In this document: piece after piece, positions 30,600-42,388 of the stretch
Position numbering within the stretch: the stretch's first letter is position 1
Layout: the number at the start of each line of letters is the position of its first letter
NCBI GenBank assembly: GCA_016802295.1
Contig: JAESIW010000118.1
Span: 970,522 to 1,034,521, forward strand
Reading direction: 5' to 3'
Origin: Brachionus rotundiformis
Taxonomy: Eukaryota; Rotifera; Eurotatoria; Ploima; Brachionidae
DNA length: 64,000 nt
Made by a program: the position numbers and the translations under genes
The notes under the pieces: model-generated
The model's database searches: none
Seen by the model: only the letters and a program-made list of their open reading frames with translations
Told to the model about the DNA's origin: nothing

Positions 30600-30920
30600 A
30601 TTATCTAATATTATGATTCTGCAAAACTCTGCGAAATTCAGAACTTAGTGAATTTTAGTACAAAAACAAAAAACAAAATATCAAAAATGCTAAAGCTCAA
30701 GTTCTGAAAAAGCAAAACATTCTTTGTAAGTTGAAACACCTGGTAATCCTTTGTACACAAAGTTCTGAATTTCGCAGACTTATTGCAGAGTTTTGCAGAA
30801 TCATAATATTAGTGATACAAAGAATGTACCAAGTGTTACAATTCACGGAACATGATTTGCTCTTTTTGAACTTGAGTTTTAGCATTTTAGATATTTTGTT
30901 TTTGTTTTTTGTTCCAAATT
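30600..30920. repeat. Nested inverted repeat (order X-Y-X'-Y')
   Basis: Block X (about 30604-30648, with gattctgcaaaactctgcg) reappears inverted at about 30757-30805. Block Y (about 30653-30752, with atgctaaagctcaagttctg) reappears inverted at about 30815-30920. The order X-Y-X'-Y' is not a simple hairpin. Copies are imperfect, with small indels. Confidence 0.65.
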
Positions 30921-31129
30921 TCACAATGTCTTAGATGATTTGGGTTAAGCTATTTCATATGACTGCCTAAGTTTGAATAGGAACACTCTTCATATTATTT
31001 GTTTCGTTTTTTACTCTTGTAGTGATGATAGCGGAGACTCCGAATAAAGTCTTTCAAGATTTTGTTAAATTTGGTACAAAATAAAAAAAATAGTACATAA
31101 ATTAACAATTAAAAGTGTGAAGGAAGGCG

Positions 31130-31350
31130 AAACTTTCTATCAAACAGAATAGTAAATAAATGGAATGTTCTACCAACGTCGGTTGTCACAGCAAGTTCAA
31201 TCAACCAGTTCAAAAACAGACTTGATAATATCGGTTGACACAGGTCAACCAAAATTAAAAGCCTATAATAGCGAGACTACGTTAGACGTTCTGCTTTGTC
31301 AATATAGTTAAGCAAAATTGACCGTGGAATATAACTATTATTATTATTAG
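31130..31350 (+). mobile_element. Non-LTR retrotransposon 3'-end relic
   Basis: A frame at about 31130-31235 reads NFLSNRIVNKWNVLPTSVV followed by TASSINQFKNRLDN, a textbook LINE reverse-transcriptase C-terminus (VNxWNxLPxxVV ... FKNRLD). A short flank and an (att)n-like tail at 31337-31350 follow, as in many LINE 3' ends. The 5' part is missing. Confidence 0.65.
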
Positions 31351-31596
31351 ACTAATTTTTAAAAAGGTTATAACTTTCTTCCAAAGGCTTTTACCAGTTC
31401 TGTAAGTGCAATATATTTATTTATCTAATTAAAGTTTAAGCCCCATGGACAATTTAAAATAAAAATTGATAGAAAATTAAATATCCATTTTACAATTAAG
31501 TAAAAAATTAAGTTTCTTATATACAAAAAAATTATTAAGATTATTCAACATACAATATTCTATTAAGTAAAAATAGTATTTTATCGAGTCGGTTAG

Positions 31597-32120
31597 TCAA
31601 TAGTTATTGCATTCAAGGCACCATTCAATCAAAATAACACTGAATGCTAAATCATATTCAGTGCAATTAATATGAATCAGATCTTCTACTTTTGTTAACT
31701 GTTTAATAAAAGAAGTATTCTCTCTATCAAATACCTTGTATTCTTTCCTTAAAAATTCAAATACGTTTTTACATAATTGATTATTGAAGATTTGTTTGAG
31801 AAAGAATATCTTATGCTTATAATAAATTTGTCTAATTGACTCCAACTTTAATGCTTTGCTCAACGGTTTTGTTTATGTAAATTTACTGAGTTCAATAAGT
31901 CGTTTTATTGAAATATTTAGCCGTATATCAAATTCCTTTAAAATCTTTTCATTAATAAAGATATTATCTAAATGATGTATAGATTGACTGAGAAAATTGC
32001 TTGTATAAGAAAGCTTTAGTATCTGGCTTCATTAGCTTTGGTTTACATCCAACACTATTTAGAGATATCAAAAATCGACATTTTGTTAAGTTCTAAATTT
32101 CGCAAAACCGTCTTTCAAAT
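31597..32120 (-). mobile_element. Decayed LINE-type ORF fragment
   Basis: The reverse strand shows broken but connected protein-like frames: KPKLMKPDTKAFLYKQFSQS, then a damaged part resembling IKRLIELSKFT, then LSKALKLESIRQIYYKHKIF in an open frame that ends at 31597. The order (leucine-rich motif, LSKF, K-A-L-K, YYKHKI-FLKQ) resembles the C-terminal region of LINE ORF2 proteins. Several stops and frame changes show decay. Confidence 0.42.
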
Positions 32121-32486
32121 AATAGGATAGTTGTCATTTTAATCAATTTGGTGTCAATTGATAGATAAACTTTTTTTTTTATTTTTTTGTATGATTATGT
32201 TCTTAATAAAATAGTAGATGAGGGGATATAAAGCTTTTGATAAAATAGAGATGCTTAGCTGGACACAGAGAATCTGCGAGTCATTTAATATAAAAAAATT
32301 TTTAATTAATAATTTTTTATTTTATTTTATTTTTTAAATTAATTTAATACCTTTTTTTATTTTTGTTCAAGTATTCGATATACGAAACTAATTGAGAAAA
32401 AGAAAAGAGAGCATAATTTACAACAGAGAGTAGTATAAAATAAAAGTCATAATAAAAATACAAATAGATAATAAAGATTGAAATAA

Positions 32487-32507
32487 AGAGAGAGAGAGAG
32501 AGAGAGA
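32487..32507. repeat. (AG)n microsatellite
   Basis: About ten ag units in an A/T-rich 3' flank of the BCL9-like gene. Confidence 0.8.
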
Positions 32508-33314
32508 TAGAGATAAATTAGGAGTAAAATAGTAAGTCTAAAAAGAGGCCGCTTGTGAGCCCGATTTCGCCACAGAATCAATCAGCCCTAACTGCGTATC
32601 TGACAATTCCTAAAAATTCACTTTTTAATTTACAATAAATAGTAATAAAATGCAATTTTTCAATTTTCAATTAATATCTAAAAAAGAGTATAAAGAGTAA
32701 AAATTAAAAATAATTTTAATAATAATAATAAACGAACTAAATATCGGCTTAATACGATTCTTATTCAAACAATCAGTTTTATCTCTTCTCTCAACATAGA
32801 CAAAATTTACAAAATTCGAAATTAAACAAAATAGAAAAAAAAAAAAATTCGAAAAAAAATTCTACTCAAAAATCATGATACACACACTCAATGACATGAT
32901 AATAAAAAGTATGTAAAATTGACATATTAGAAACAGCAATAAAAAATCAAGAGAATAAAATTAAAAAATTAAACAAAAAAAAAAATAAGAGACAGAAAAT
33001 AAGAAAAAAATTTCTCTTAGCAAAAAATAAACACAACAAAAAAGTTTGTCTCTTCATTTTCTTTTCTTAGCATTTTTTTTTTCATTATTTGTGTTAAAAG
33101 TTAATTTTATAAAAAAATAAAACAACATATTTGTTGGTTTTTCTCATTTGCCTAGAGTCACTCAGCTAGCTCAAAGTACAAAAATAGCCAAAAGAAAATA
33201 AAGTACAATAATTATTCAAATTTACTATGCACCATGGTTTAAACGCATTTACATTCATTCACACATTAACAACAACAACAACCTGAACAACAAGAACAAC
33301 AGGAGAAGGATTGT

Positions 33315-36300
33315 TTAGTCTCCGAACTGGAGAATGGGGTCGGATAGATCGGGAAAGGCGAGATTATCGCCGCCAGGCCCAGGCCCGAGACCCATCTGCT
33401 GCTGCAGCGAGTTCAACTCTTGCTGAGATTGCTGCTGCTGCTGCTGTTGTTGATGATGTTGTTGTTGTGATTGCTGATTGGCTGAATTTTGCAGCATCTG
33501 AGGCAAGACTTGATTTTGTTGCTGTTGTTGATCGGGCGAGTTGTAGTTGTTGTTGTTGTTGTTGCCGTTGGAGTTGTTAGAGTTTGAATTGTTGGGATTG
33601 TCGAAGTTTTGTTGAGCGTTTTGCGACTGTTGCTGTGAATAGTGGTGTAGGTGATGAGGCGGCGGAGGGGGCATGTCGAAGGGCGGAGGGCCTTGCTGCT
33701 GCTGGTTGGGGTGCATAGGGCGCATCATACCGGGCGGCATCCCGTTGGGCATGATGCCGGGCGGGAGCATGGCCGGGTCGATGGGCGGCCTGGGGCCCAT
33801 GTGCATGGGGTGCATGGGCCGGGGCGGTCCGTTGGCGAACTCGTTGTGATGCGGCGGGTACATTTGCTGCTCGTGCGGCGGATACTTCATGGGCATCATG
33901 TTGGGCGGATGTGGCGGCGGTGCGTTCATCATCATGCCGTTGGGCATGGGCATGTCGTTTTGGGGCTGTTGCTGTCGCGACTTGCTACGATGCGACGGCT
34001 TGGCGTATTCGGCAGGCGGGTAGTCTGGATTGTGTGGCGGCGGCGGTGGAGGAGGGCCGCCGCCGTTCTGGAACATGTCGGGGTCGCGCATCGGCCGAAA
34101 GTTGGGCCCGTTGGGGAAGCGGGGCGCCATGAGACGGGGGTCGCCCATGCCGGGGTGGTTGATCATGTGCGGCGGGAGCATGTGAGGCGGGGGCAGGGGT
34201 CCGCGGTGCATGCCGTGGTGCGGGGGAGGACCCATGCCGTCCATCATCATGCCGCGCTGCATCATTTCTTGCTGTTGTTGTTGCTGTTGCTGCTGGTGCT
34301 TTTTGCTCATTTTGCCGTTCTTGATGCCGGGCGGCATGGCCTGGGGCTGCTGCTGCTGCATGAGCATGTGGGGCGGCGGAGGGCCCTGATGGGACTGGCC
34401 GGGCGGGCCTTGCTGCTGCATGATGGGCGAGGGCGACGAGGACATTTGGGGCTGGTGCGCGGGTCCGCCGAACTGCGGGTGGTTGGGCCCGGGCGACTTG
34501 GCGTTCGAGTACGGCGACGCTTTGGGTATCGAGTTGGTCATTTGGAGCATTTGATTTAGGGGACCGCTTGCGCCGTTCATCGCCGGCGACGATTGGCTGT
34601 TGCTGTTGTTGTTGTTTGAATTGTGCGGCGAGTTGACACCGCCTTGATAGTAATCCAATTGGCTGTTCGATAGGGATTTGTTGATGCCGGGTGTTTTGCG
34701 CGATTGCTCGGCCTCGTTGCCCGCGTACTGTTCGAGATCTTGCTGCTGCTGCTGCTGTTGTTGTTGTTGTTTGTGTTTGTCTGACTCGTCGTTGCCTGAC
34801 TGGCTGACTGATCCGTTTAGACAGTTGATTATGTTTGAGTTTTGAGCGGAAGGCGGTCGAGCGAGTGTTTTGTTGTCGTCGTCCGGACCGTTTGACTTGA
34901 AGCTGTGATTGAGCTGTTTGGTAATTGTGAGCTCCTGGCCCTCTAGTTCAAAATAGTTCATGAGTTGAGGACTCGGTGTGGTCTGAAGGCCGGTGTTGAC
35001 GTTGTCGATGTTGGGCGGCATGCAGGGCGACTGGCCGCTCTTCATTTTGTCGGTGTACTTTTCGGGCGGGGCGGCTTTGTGCATCTTGGGCTTGAGGGCA
35101 TAGGGCGGCGGTGGTCCTTGCTGCTGCTGATGCTGTTGTTGGGGAGATCCCATTCGATAGGGCTCGTAGTTGGGCATCATGGGATTGAACTGGTCCATTG
35201 GATAGCAGTCGGCGCCGTTGGTGAAGGGCGAGGGAGCGCCGCTGCCGGGCACCTGACCGGGCGGGTTGGACGATCGGGCCCGTTTGGCGCCGGGCTCCAT
35301 TTGACCGCCAATGCCGATTATAGACGACAGGTTTTTGAGCTTGCCGAGCTTTTCGGTACGCGTCTTGAGCTGTTCGAGAGTTAGATGCTCGTTGGGCACT
35401 GGCAGAGGCACACCATTGGGCCGCATCGATTGGTGATGGTGAAATGTGCGCATAAAATCGATGGTGGCCGGCATGTTACGGTGAAATTCGATTATGGATC
35501 TGGTTTGTTGTCTGGCGACCGATTGAGCGGCGTCGTTGGCTATTTGAGTGGTGAATACGTGAATAAAAGTGGGCTGTGGTTGTGGTGGCGGCGGCGGCGG
35601 TTGCTGCTGTTGTTGTTGTTGTTGGACGTGGTGAGGAGGAACGCCCTGAAAGTTGGCCTCGTCGAGCTGCGAGCGGTGGTAGTGGGCAGGCGAGGGAGCG
35701 GCGGCGGCGTGCTGATTGGCGTGTGGAGTGGGCGGCTTGGCCTGCATGGGCGACTGGATGGCCTGGTGCGACTGGCTCATTGGCGAGGGCACCGGCTGCT
35801 GCTGCTGCTGCTGGCAGCCGGGGCTTTGGATCTGAGCGGCGCCGTTCTGCTGCTGCATCATGTAGGGCGATTGTAGCTGGTGATTGTAGGCGGGCGAGGC
35901 GACGCGGTTGGGCGTCGGCTGCCGGTTGGACAAGGGCTGTTGCTGCTGCTGCTGCTGCTGGTAGGCTTGCTCGTTCGAGTTCGGGTTGTTTGGGTCGGGG
36001 GCGGCAGCGGCGGGCTCGTTCTCGTCGTGGCTCTTGGGCTCGGCGTCGGCGAGGATGGTCGAGGCGGCCGCGTCCAAAAAGTCCTGATTGCCGGCGGGCT
36101 CGTTGCCGCCAAAGCTAAACTCGGCGCCGTACTTGATCTCCTTTGTCTTGGACTCTTTGGACGAGCTCGAGCCGGCCGACTCCGAGTCGGATATGTTCTC
36201 GAAGGCGAGCTCGTCCAGTTTGCGCTTTTTGGACGAGGTTTTTTTGGGCGAGGGCGCCGTTTTGATGCTCGAGTCGGCGCCCGACAGCGGAAAGTTTATG

Positions 36301-36542
36301 TTTATCGAGCCGAGGTCAAGCGAGCCATTCGAATTGTTCAAATTGATGGTCGAGTCGTTCAGGTCGTTCAGATTCAGGTTAACTTGGTTGAGATTGGAGT
36401 GCTCGAGATCGGGCGCCGAGAACTGATCGAGCAGGTCGTTGGACTGCGACACGGAGCCGGCCGCGGCCGACACCCCGCCGCCGCCGGCGTCCAGCTGACT
36501 CGCCTGCGCTTGACCGTGACCGTTCTCGATAATGTCGTTCAT
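33315..36542 (-). CDS. BCL9: BCL9/Legless-like Wnt transcriptional co-factor, intronless
   Basis: A 1,075-residue single-exon protein. HD1 lies at about residues 323-360 (FIHVFTTQIANDAAQSV then SIIEFHRN), like the Pygopus-binding HD1 of BCL9/Legless with its VFSTxxAN...AAxxV...I-x-FH pattern. HD2 lies at about 383-407 (LTLEQLKTRTEKLGKLKNL), the amphipathic helix that binds beta-catenin in BCL9. The remainder is Gln-, Pro-, Gly-, Met- and Asn-rich with many polyQ tracts, a probable nuclear signal (SPKKTSSKKRKLDE, about residue 95) and a C-terminus with LAFPDLSDPILQFGD. It is expected in the nucleus as the bridge between beta-catenin and Pygopus on TCF targets. Base composition is strikingly GC-rich against its flanks. 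The HD1-HD2 spacing is shorter than in vertebrates. HD calls come from pattern, not a search. Confidence 0.8.
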   Translation of the reverse strand: MNDIIENGHGQAQASQLDAGGGGVSAAAGSVSQSNDLLDQFSAPDLEHSNLNQVNLNLNDLNDSTINLNNSNGSLDLGSININFPLSGADSSIKTAPSPKKTSSKKRKLDELAFENISDSESAGSSSSKESKTKEIKYGAEFSFGGNEPAGNQDFLDAAASTILADAEPKSHDENEPAAAAPDPNNPNSNEQAYQQQQQQQQPLSNRQPTPNRVASPAYNHQLQSPYMMQQQNGAAQIQSPGCQQQQQQPVPSPMSQSHQAIQSPMQAKPPTPHANQHAAAAPSPAHYHRSQLDEANFQGVPPHHVQQQQQQQQPPPPPPQPQPTFIHVFTTQIANDAAQSVARQQTRSIIEFHRNMPATIDFMRTFHHHQSMRPNGVPLPVPNEHLTLEQLKTRTEKLGKLKNLSSIIGIGGQMEPGAKRARSSNPPGQVPGSGAPSPFTNGADCYPMDQFNPMMPNYEPYRMGSPQQQHQQQQGPPPPYALKPKMHKAAPPEKYTDKMKSGQSPCMPPNIDNVNTGLQTTPSPQLMNYFELEGQELTITKQLNHSFKSNGPDDDNKTLARPPSAQNSNIINCLNGSVSQSGNDESDKHKQQQQQQQQQQDLEQYAGNEAEQSRKTPGINKSLSNSQLDYYQGGVNSPHNSNNNNSNSQSSPAMNGASGPLNQMLQMTNSIPKASPYSNAKSPGPNHPQFGGPAHQPQMSSSPSPIMQQQGPPGQSHQGPPPPHMLMQQQQPQAMPPGIKNGKMSKKHQQQQQQQQQEMMQRGMMMDGMGPPPHHGMHRGPLPPPHMLPPHMINHPGMGDPRLMAPRFPNGPNFRPMRDPDMFQNGGGPPPPPPPHNPDYPPAEYAKPSHRSKSRQQQPQNDMPMPNGMMMNAPPPHPPNMMPMKYPPHEQQMYPPHHNEFANGPPRPMHPMHMGPRPPIDPAMLPPGIMPNGMPPGMMRPMHPNQQQQGPPPFDMPPPPPHHLHHYSQQQSQNAQQNFDNPNNSNSNNSNGNNNNNNYNSPDQQQQQNQVLPQMLQNSANQQSQQQHHQQQQQQQQSQQELNSLQQQMGLGPGPGGDNLAFPDLSDPILQFGD

Positions 36543-36577
36543 TTTGTCTTACAGTTACCGTTATTTGTGTCTGCGGC

Positions 36578-36671
36578 TGTGTGTGTGTGTGTGTGTGTGT
36601 ATATGTATGGGTCTGTTTGTGTCTGTTTGCGTTTGTGTGTGCGTGTGTGTGTACGTGTGCGTGTTTGTGTC
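36578..36671. repeat. (TG)n-rich tract upstream of BCL9-like start
   Basis: An uninterrupted tg run at about 36578-36600 followed by degenerate tg/gtct repeats to 36671, starting about 35 bp upstream of the ATG (5' UTR or promoter side). A second run, at 36866-36886, lies further out. Confidence 0.75.
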
Positions 36672-39600
36672 CTAGGTGTCCTTGTCTAAAACAGGCTGTA
36701 TCTCATGTTGCCATCAGACTTCAATTGGCCATAAGTAAAGCATTTTATTTGTCTAAACAAAAATTTACAAGAGGAAAATAAAATTAGCTGTCAATCAACA
36801 TAAAAATAAAAACAATAGAGAGAACAAGAACCAAGAATAATAAAGGTTGAGTGCATGCATGTAAATGTGTGTGTGTGTGTGTGCGCGATTTGTACCATTT
36901 GGGTCATTGGACTATTTTGTCTAACAGTGTATGTGTGTGTGTGTACATGAATGGATGCGTGATGTAAAGTATGATGTGCGCGTGAGTGTCTGCGTGAGTG
37001 AGCCAGAAATTTTTTTGCTATTTTAATTTTTTCCCTTAATTAATAATAAAATCATAATTTGGCTTTATCGATTTATTTAAGAAATGCAACGATTTGCGCA
37101 CAGAGTTCAAAATTATAATTAATTCGATTCGATGGAGGGAGCAGGAGCAAAGAGAGATGGAGAGAGCGTGCACGGGTGGAGAGAAGAGCAACATACACGG
37201 CCACTACACTGTCAAATAATCGATGTGTGATCGATTATCCATGTTTATTGATCCATTTTGGGAATAAATTAGAATAATATATGAACAGATCGCTGCTCCA
37301 CACTCAACACCTTACTTTCCCGATCATTAGTCCACTACTGAGTGAGACCCCCCACCCCCACATGTCCCACTCTTTTCACAGAACATATGCACACCGTTCT
37401 ATTTATTCTACTCACATTGAACTTCACATCTATTAATATTTTTACGCATAGACCATTTTTTTGTCTGACACATAAACCCAATTAGAAAAAAAAAGCAAAT
37501 ACTTTCAAAAGCTACTAATTACCTTTTACTCATTAGTTTGTTTTTTCTATCACATATTACATATTTTTATCATCTTACAAACAATTAGTTGATTAATTGT
37601 CTATTCGAATTTATGTTCTGCTCAAGTATTGAGAAGTAGACCTAATTATGTGAATAAGTCGAGATGGTCTGTGTTAGAGACTTATTTTATTTTTATAAAA
37701 TGACTAAATTTTCTAATATTAGTAGATTCCAAATAAAGAGTTCCCCAATTAAATCTTTCTCTTAATCTAAAGTAATCGCTTTTAAGTTCCAGAATACCTT
37801 TGGTTAGAAAACATGCTAACACAAAGTGGATTACAACAGCTGTTAATTCAAGTTTGATTTAAGAAAAAAAATAGATGACTTATTTAGTTTTTATGCCAAT
37901 TTCTTATAAAATTTTGTTTATATAAATAGAGGCTAAATTTTTTTGTATCATGACAGCGGTGTTTATTTTTAATTTTCTTTACTTTAAAAACAAACAAATA
38001 AACTTTTTTCTCCTCATTGAAAAAAAAATTAGTTAAAATTAAAAAAAGTTTTTTTTTAGATTAATTTTACAAATACTGATCTGATTTGCCCAAGATGGTG
38101 TATCAAACTGACCGAAATTGTACCAGAATTATGACACATCTTATTAATTGGAATTAAAATTTACTTTAAAAAAAAATAAAAATTATTCTAATCAATTACT
38201 TTTACGCTTAAAAAGCATGATAAATAAAATCAATATTTTTTTCCTTTAAAAAAAAATTATGTAACTGAGATACTATAATCTAAATTAAGTACTAATACAA
38301 AAATGATTCAGTGCAAAAATCCAATTAGATTTGACTTAGATAAAATAAATTTTAATTAAAAAAAGATGCTTTTTTACAAGGTATATTTATTTTACAAAAA
38401 TAGAGAAATAGATAATTCTAATAATTAGTTGACGAAATAATTTGTATTAGACGAGTTGTTAATTGTTGTAGATTTATGCATTCATTGAAAAATTTAATTT
38501 AATAAATAAAGTAAAAAATCTCATTGCGTCAAGGTGTATAAATGATTTTGCATCTTAAGTTAAGCTCAAAATAACTAATCACGTTTAAAATCCATACTTC
38601 TCATTTTCTTTCAAGACGCCAATTATGCTTCATTAAAAATACTTAATTGCTGATTAACGAAAAAAAAGACTCAAATTTAAAATGAATTTAGTTTAAGAAA
38701 AAATTATCCAAATCGATTGATTGAAAATAAAAATAGAGCTTAATTATTCATTGTCTTTTTTTTATAAGAAAATACTACCTAGCTTATAAACTTTTATAAC
38801 TTTTATAACTGTGCAAAAGATAATGATACATAGATAAAATATGGATTCTAACATTATTTGAATAAATTTTACTTGAAGACATTTCTGGTCATAATATATA
38901 TAAATAAAATATTCATGAGCTGACTAAATGTTAAGTTTATTACGAAACATCACAGTTCGAATATTTTCGTCTTTATTTTTGTTTTAAATGAGAAATTTAG
39001 TTCTTTTAAAGTATTCAAAGTTAAACAGCGATTTCTTATCTAATCTAATTTAACTAAATGCCAAACGATCACATAGTTAGGTTAAATAAATTTCAAAAAT
39101 TAAAAAACTATTAAAAAATATTTAATTTATTTTCTCCAAAATTAAAAAATTTAAAGTCTAGAATAGAATATCATCAACAAAGTGACATTTTCTTATCACT
39201 TTAACTTATTTTTTGAATAAATATCTTACCAAATTGAGATCATACGGATATGAAATTTCCATTTTAAATCTTATTTAATTTAATTGCTTTTAATGGTCAG
39301 TAATATTTTGACAAATTGGACATTACAAGTGCATAATTATTAAAAGAACATTTTCTTTTATCAAAAATGAACTCTAATTCAAAAAATACAAATGATAAAT
39401 ATTCAAAATTATCTCATAAAACATAAATTAAGAAAAATACAAAAACCGAATATCTCAATTTAAACATTTGAAAACAATATTAATAAAAAATTTTAAGATG
39501 ACGACAAACTAAAATCAAAGCTTAAGTAGTTTGTTTTAGTGAGTTTTGATCTACATTTCTTGACCCAAACTACAAAAAATATTCTAATCAAAAATTAAAA

Positions 39601-42388
39601 TTGAAAAATAAAGCTCTGTATTTTTTCCTACTTATAAAAGCCTCAAACTAGAACATTAGTTTATATGAAAATTCTACGCCAATTCACTAAAGCTCAATAA
39701 GTTCACTCATCTTTTATTTAAAATAATAAAATTTGAGTTAAAAAAGCTCCAGAGCCCAGGTTTGCATGCTTTTAATTAATTAAAAACAAAAAGCAACGTG
39801 CCTAAGTTCCCATTTAAGAAGAAAAAAAAGAGAAAAAAAATTATTTTTAAATCAAATATTTAAATAAATTTTAAATCATCAAATTTCTTATAAACTTTTT
39901 TTTTTGTTTATGCTCTTAAGCTCAAGCTTTTAAAAAACGAAATTTACCTGAGACAAATTTTTGTTCAATAATGTGCGGAATGGAATATGTCTTTGGAAGA
40001 AAGAAACTCAACTGCTTTTAATTTAATTTAAAATCGAGGGAGCTTGTAAAAAGGTGGCACCGACTTGATATGGATTAAGCTCTCGCTCCAATATACTTAT
40101 AATAAATTATTGAAATTTTTATTGATTATTTCAAGAGACTTACTGCTGATCAGATTCAGCACTCAAAGCAGTTTTATATTTGATTTTAAAGAGAATAAAA
40201 GATACAGAGCTCTCTTATCTTGGAAATTTTAATATTTTTATGCCTTGATCGAATTTAGGTTCTGTTTAAAATGTTTGTTTCTCTTAGTATTTTATATTTT
40301 GAAATAAATTAACTATACGACTATTGGCTTGAGAAAATTTACTATAAAATATATAAATAATAAAATTTAAATAGAAAAAGCAAAATCAAACGTAAAAGGA
40401 TAGAATAGGGAAAAAAATAATAATTAATTTTTGTTTGCTAATACAAGTGACGGCCCAGAAAACACCCATCAAAATAAACCATTATTTTTTTCCAATTTTT
40501 TTTAAAATACTGTATTGAAATTATAATAGAATTTACATTAATTTATCTCATTTTAGAGAAAAAAAGTAAATAAAAGAGAAAGAGAGCAATGAAGAGAAAT
40601 TGAAAATCATTTTAAACAAAAATTAATTCATCTTAATCAAAGAGCTCATTTGATAAGAATAAAAAATGCGACATTAATGTTCATTAAACATTGAATTGAC
40701 AAAAAAAAAATTATCTAATAGATACTCATTTTTAACCGGGTAGATAAAAAATTACTAGACCATTTCAAGTCGTATTGAGTCAATTTTTATTTTTTAATTT
40801 TTACTTTAAACAAATTTTAAAATAAAAAAAAAGTAAATTTTATAATTTTTAATTTGCATTTTGTGTCATATTCAAAAGGATAGCAGCTTGGAAAAAAAAT
40901 ACCAAAAATATTTTATAAAAATTGTCTAAATTACTCAATAGATAAATGAATAAGATAAAATCGACTGCTATGGCTCATATTTTTGTGTCAATTAATTTTG
41001 AGTAAATGCAAAATAGAGCTTAAATTTTATATTTAAGTAGTTAAACGAAAAAATAATAACTTAGAGAATTTTGGCCGATGACAATAAAAAATGCCCCTTA
41101 GTTACCGATTTTAAATTAAAAAGCCAACAAAACAACCAAAAGTTCTCATGCTTAAGAAAATAAAAATAAATATTTGAATATACACCCGATTACTCTGTTA
41201 AGAGAAGAAACAACCAAAAAAAATATTTTCATATATTTAAGAATTTAAAGCTAAAGTTTAAAAAGTTTTTATTAAAAAAATTCTAAATTATAAACGCTTG
41301 ATTGATCTGTACAATGCTGCTTTGTTATGTCTACAGATAATCGAGCAAGGTAGCAAACTTTTTAACTTTTTATTTAAAATTTAGATATTTTTTACCTGGC
41401 CGGTTTTAATTTTTTATATTTCAAATAATAATAACAATAAATTTTATTTATAATTAATAGTAGTTCTTTAAGTCAGTTTTTTTGTTGAATCAATGAGCCA
41501 GTATTAATTCCATTAAGACCAGGCATTTGACAATTAAATAAAACACAATGACTATTTTTTAAGTATATTGCGCAAGATTTAATATCCCTAGGAAAACCCT
41601 TTTTCAATTGGATTGAATTGTATACTTTGGAAATAATCACCTTTTCTTTATTTTACCAAATGCTTTATATCAGATTAATAAGAAAACTATTAATTTAATT
41701 TTTTTAATATTTAAGTATTGCAGAGACATAAAAAGACACGTACATGACTTAATTAGGACGGGTCGAATTTTGACTGGCAAATTTTTCCCATGTACCAGAA
41801 AAAAACTGTTCTTAGAAATGGATACCACAATTTATTGATTATTTTAAATTTACATGTGACTATTTTCGTCAAAAAGCTAAAAGATAAATGACCATGTTTT
41901 GGTCAATTATTCTGTTTTATCTATTAAACAAAAGAATAAATTTTTTCAAATATTTTTTTTCATTAATAAAGAATTTTTAATTAATAAAAGTATTCTAATG
42001 AAAATATATAAAAATTTAACTAGTCAGCTAGTTTATTTGGATAGTTTTTTCCTAAGTCTTCAAAATCTATGATTACCTATTTAGATACAGGTACATACTT
42101 GATAATTTAAATTATAGGGCTTTTAATTATGCTACAAATTCGCTGTCTTCAGCATAGATCAGCATGGATACCACCAATTAAGAGCTTGTTAATTAAAAAT
42201 TAAATTAAACACCTCGAGATAATAGATGGTTAAAAAAATTAAAATTTTTTATTTGTTAGAAAATAAAGATAAAAAAATGTTTTTGTTTTAATTTAAAAGA
42301 TTTATTTTGAAAATTTAAAACATTAAAAAACACATAAAAAGTAAAAATAAATAAATGATATTGCTTGTTAAATTGTACACCTAAAATT
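36672..42388. other. Long AT-rich intergenic stretch
   Basis: About 5.7 kb with no recognisable gene. The first 700 bases hold tg microsatellites and a slightly G/C-richer block (37130-37380, with a C-run cccccaccccc near 37350), probably promoter/UTR of the BCL9-like gene. The remainder is A/T-rich with stops in all frames. It may hold long-range regulatory DNA for the flanking developmental genes (inference). Confidence 0.55.

Larger units (their letters stand above)
29410..33314. other. Gene-poor stretch with repeats and LINE relics
   Basis: Contains the nested inverted repeat at 30600-30920, LINE relics at 31130-31350 (+) and 31597-32120 (-), an (ag)n run at 32487-32507, and, from about 32550, the probable 3' UTR of the BCL9-like gene. 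No host gene is recognised. Confidence 0.6.

Noticed and set aside
36545..36560. A 5' UTR splice acceptor just before the BCL9-like ATG
   Set aside because: An AG is present (ctgtaag), but there is no pyrimidine tract and no identifiable donor.
33651..36689. Several long forward open frames rich in Gly, Arg, His and Val
   Set aside because: Antisense shadows of the polyQ/Pro-rich BCL9-like exon; CAG/CTG and GGC repeats keep all frames open.
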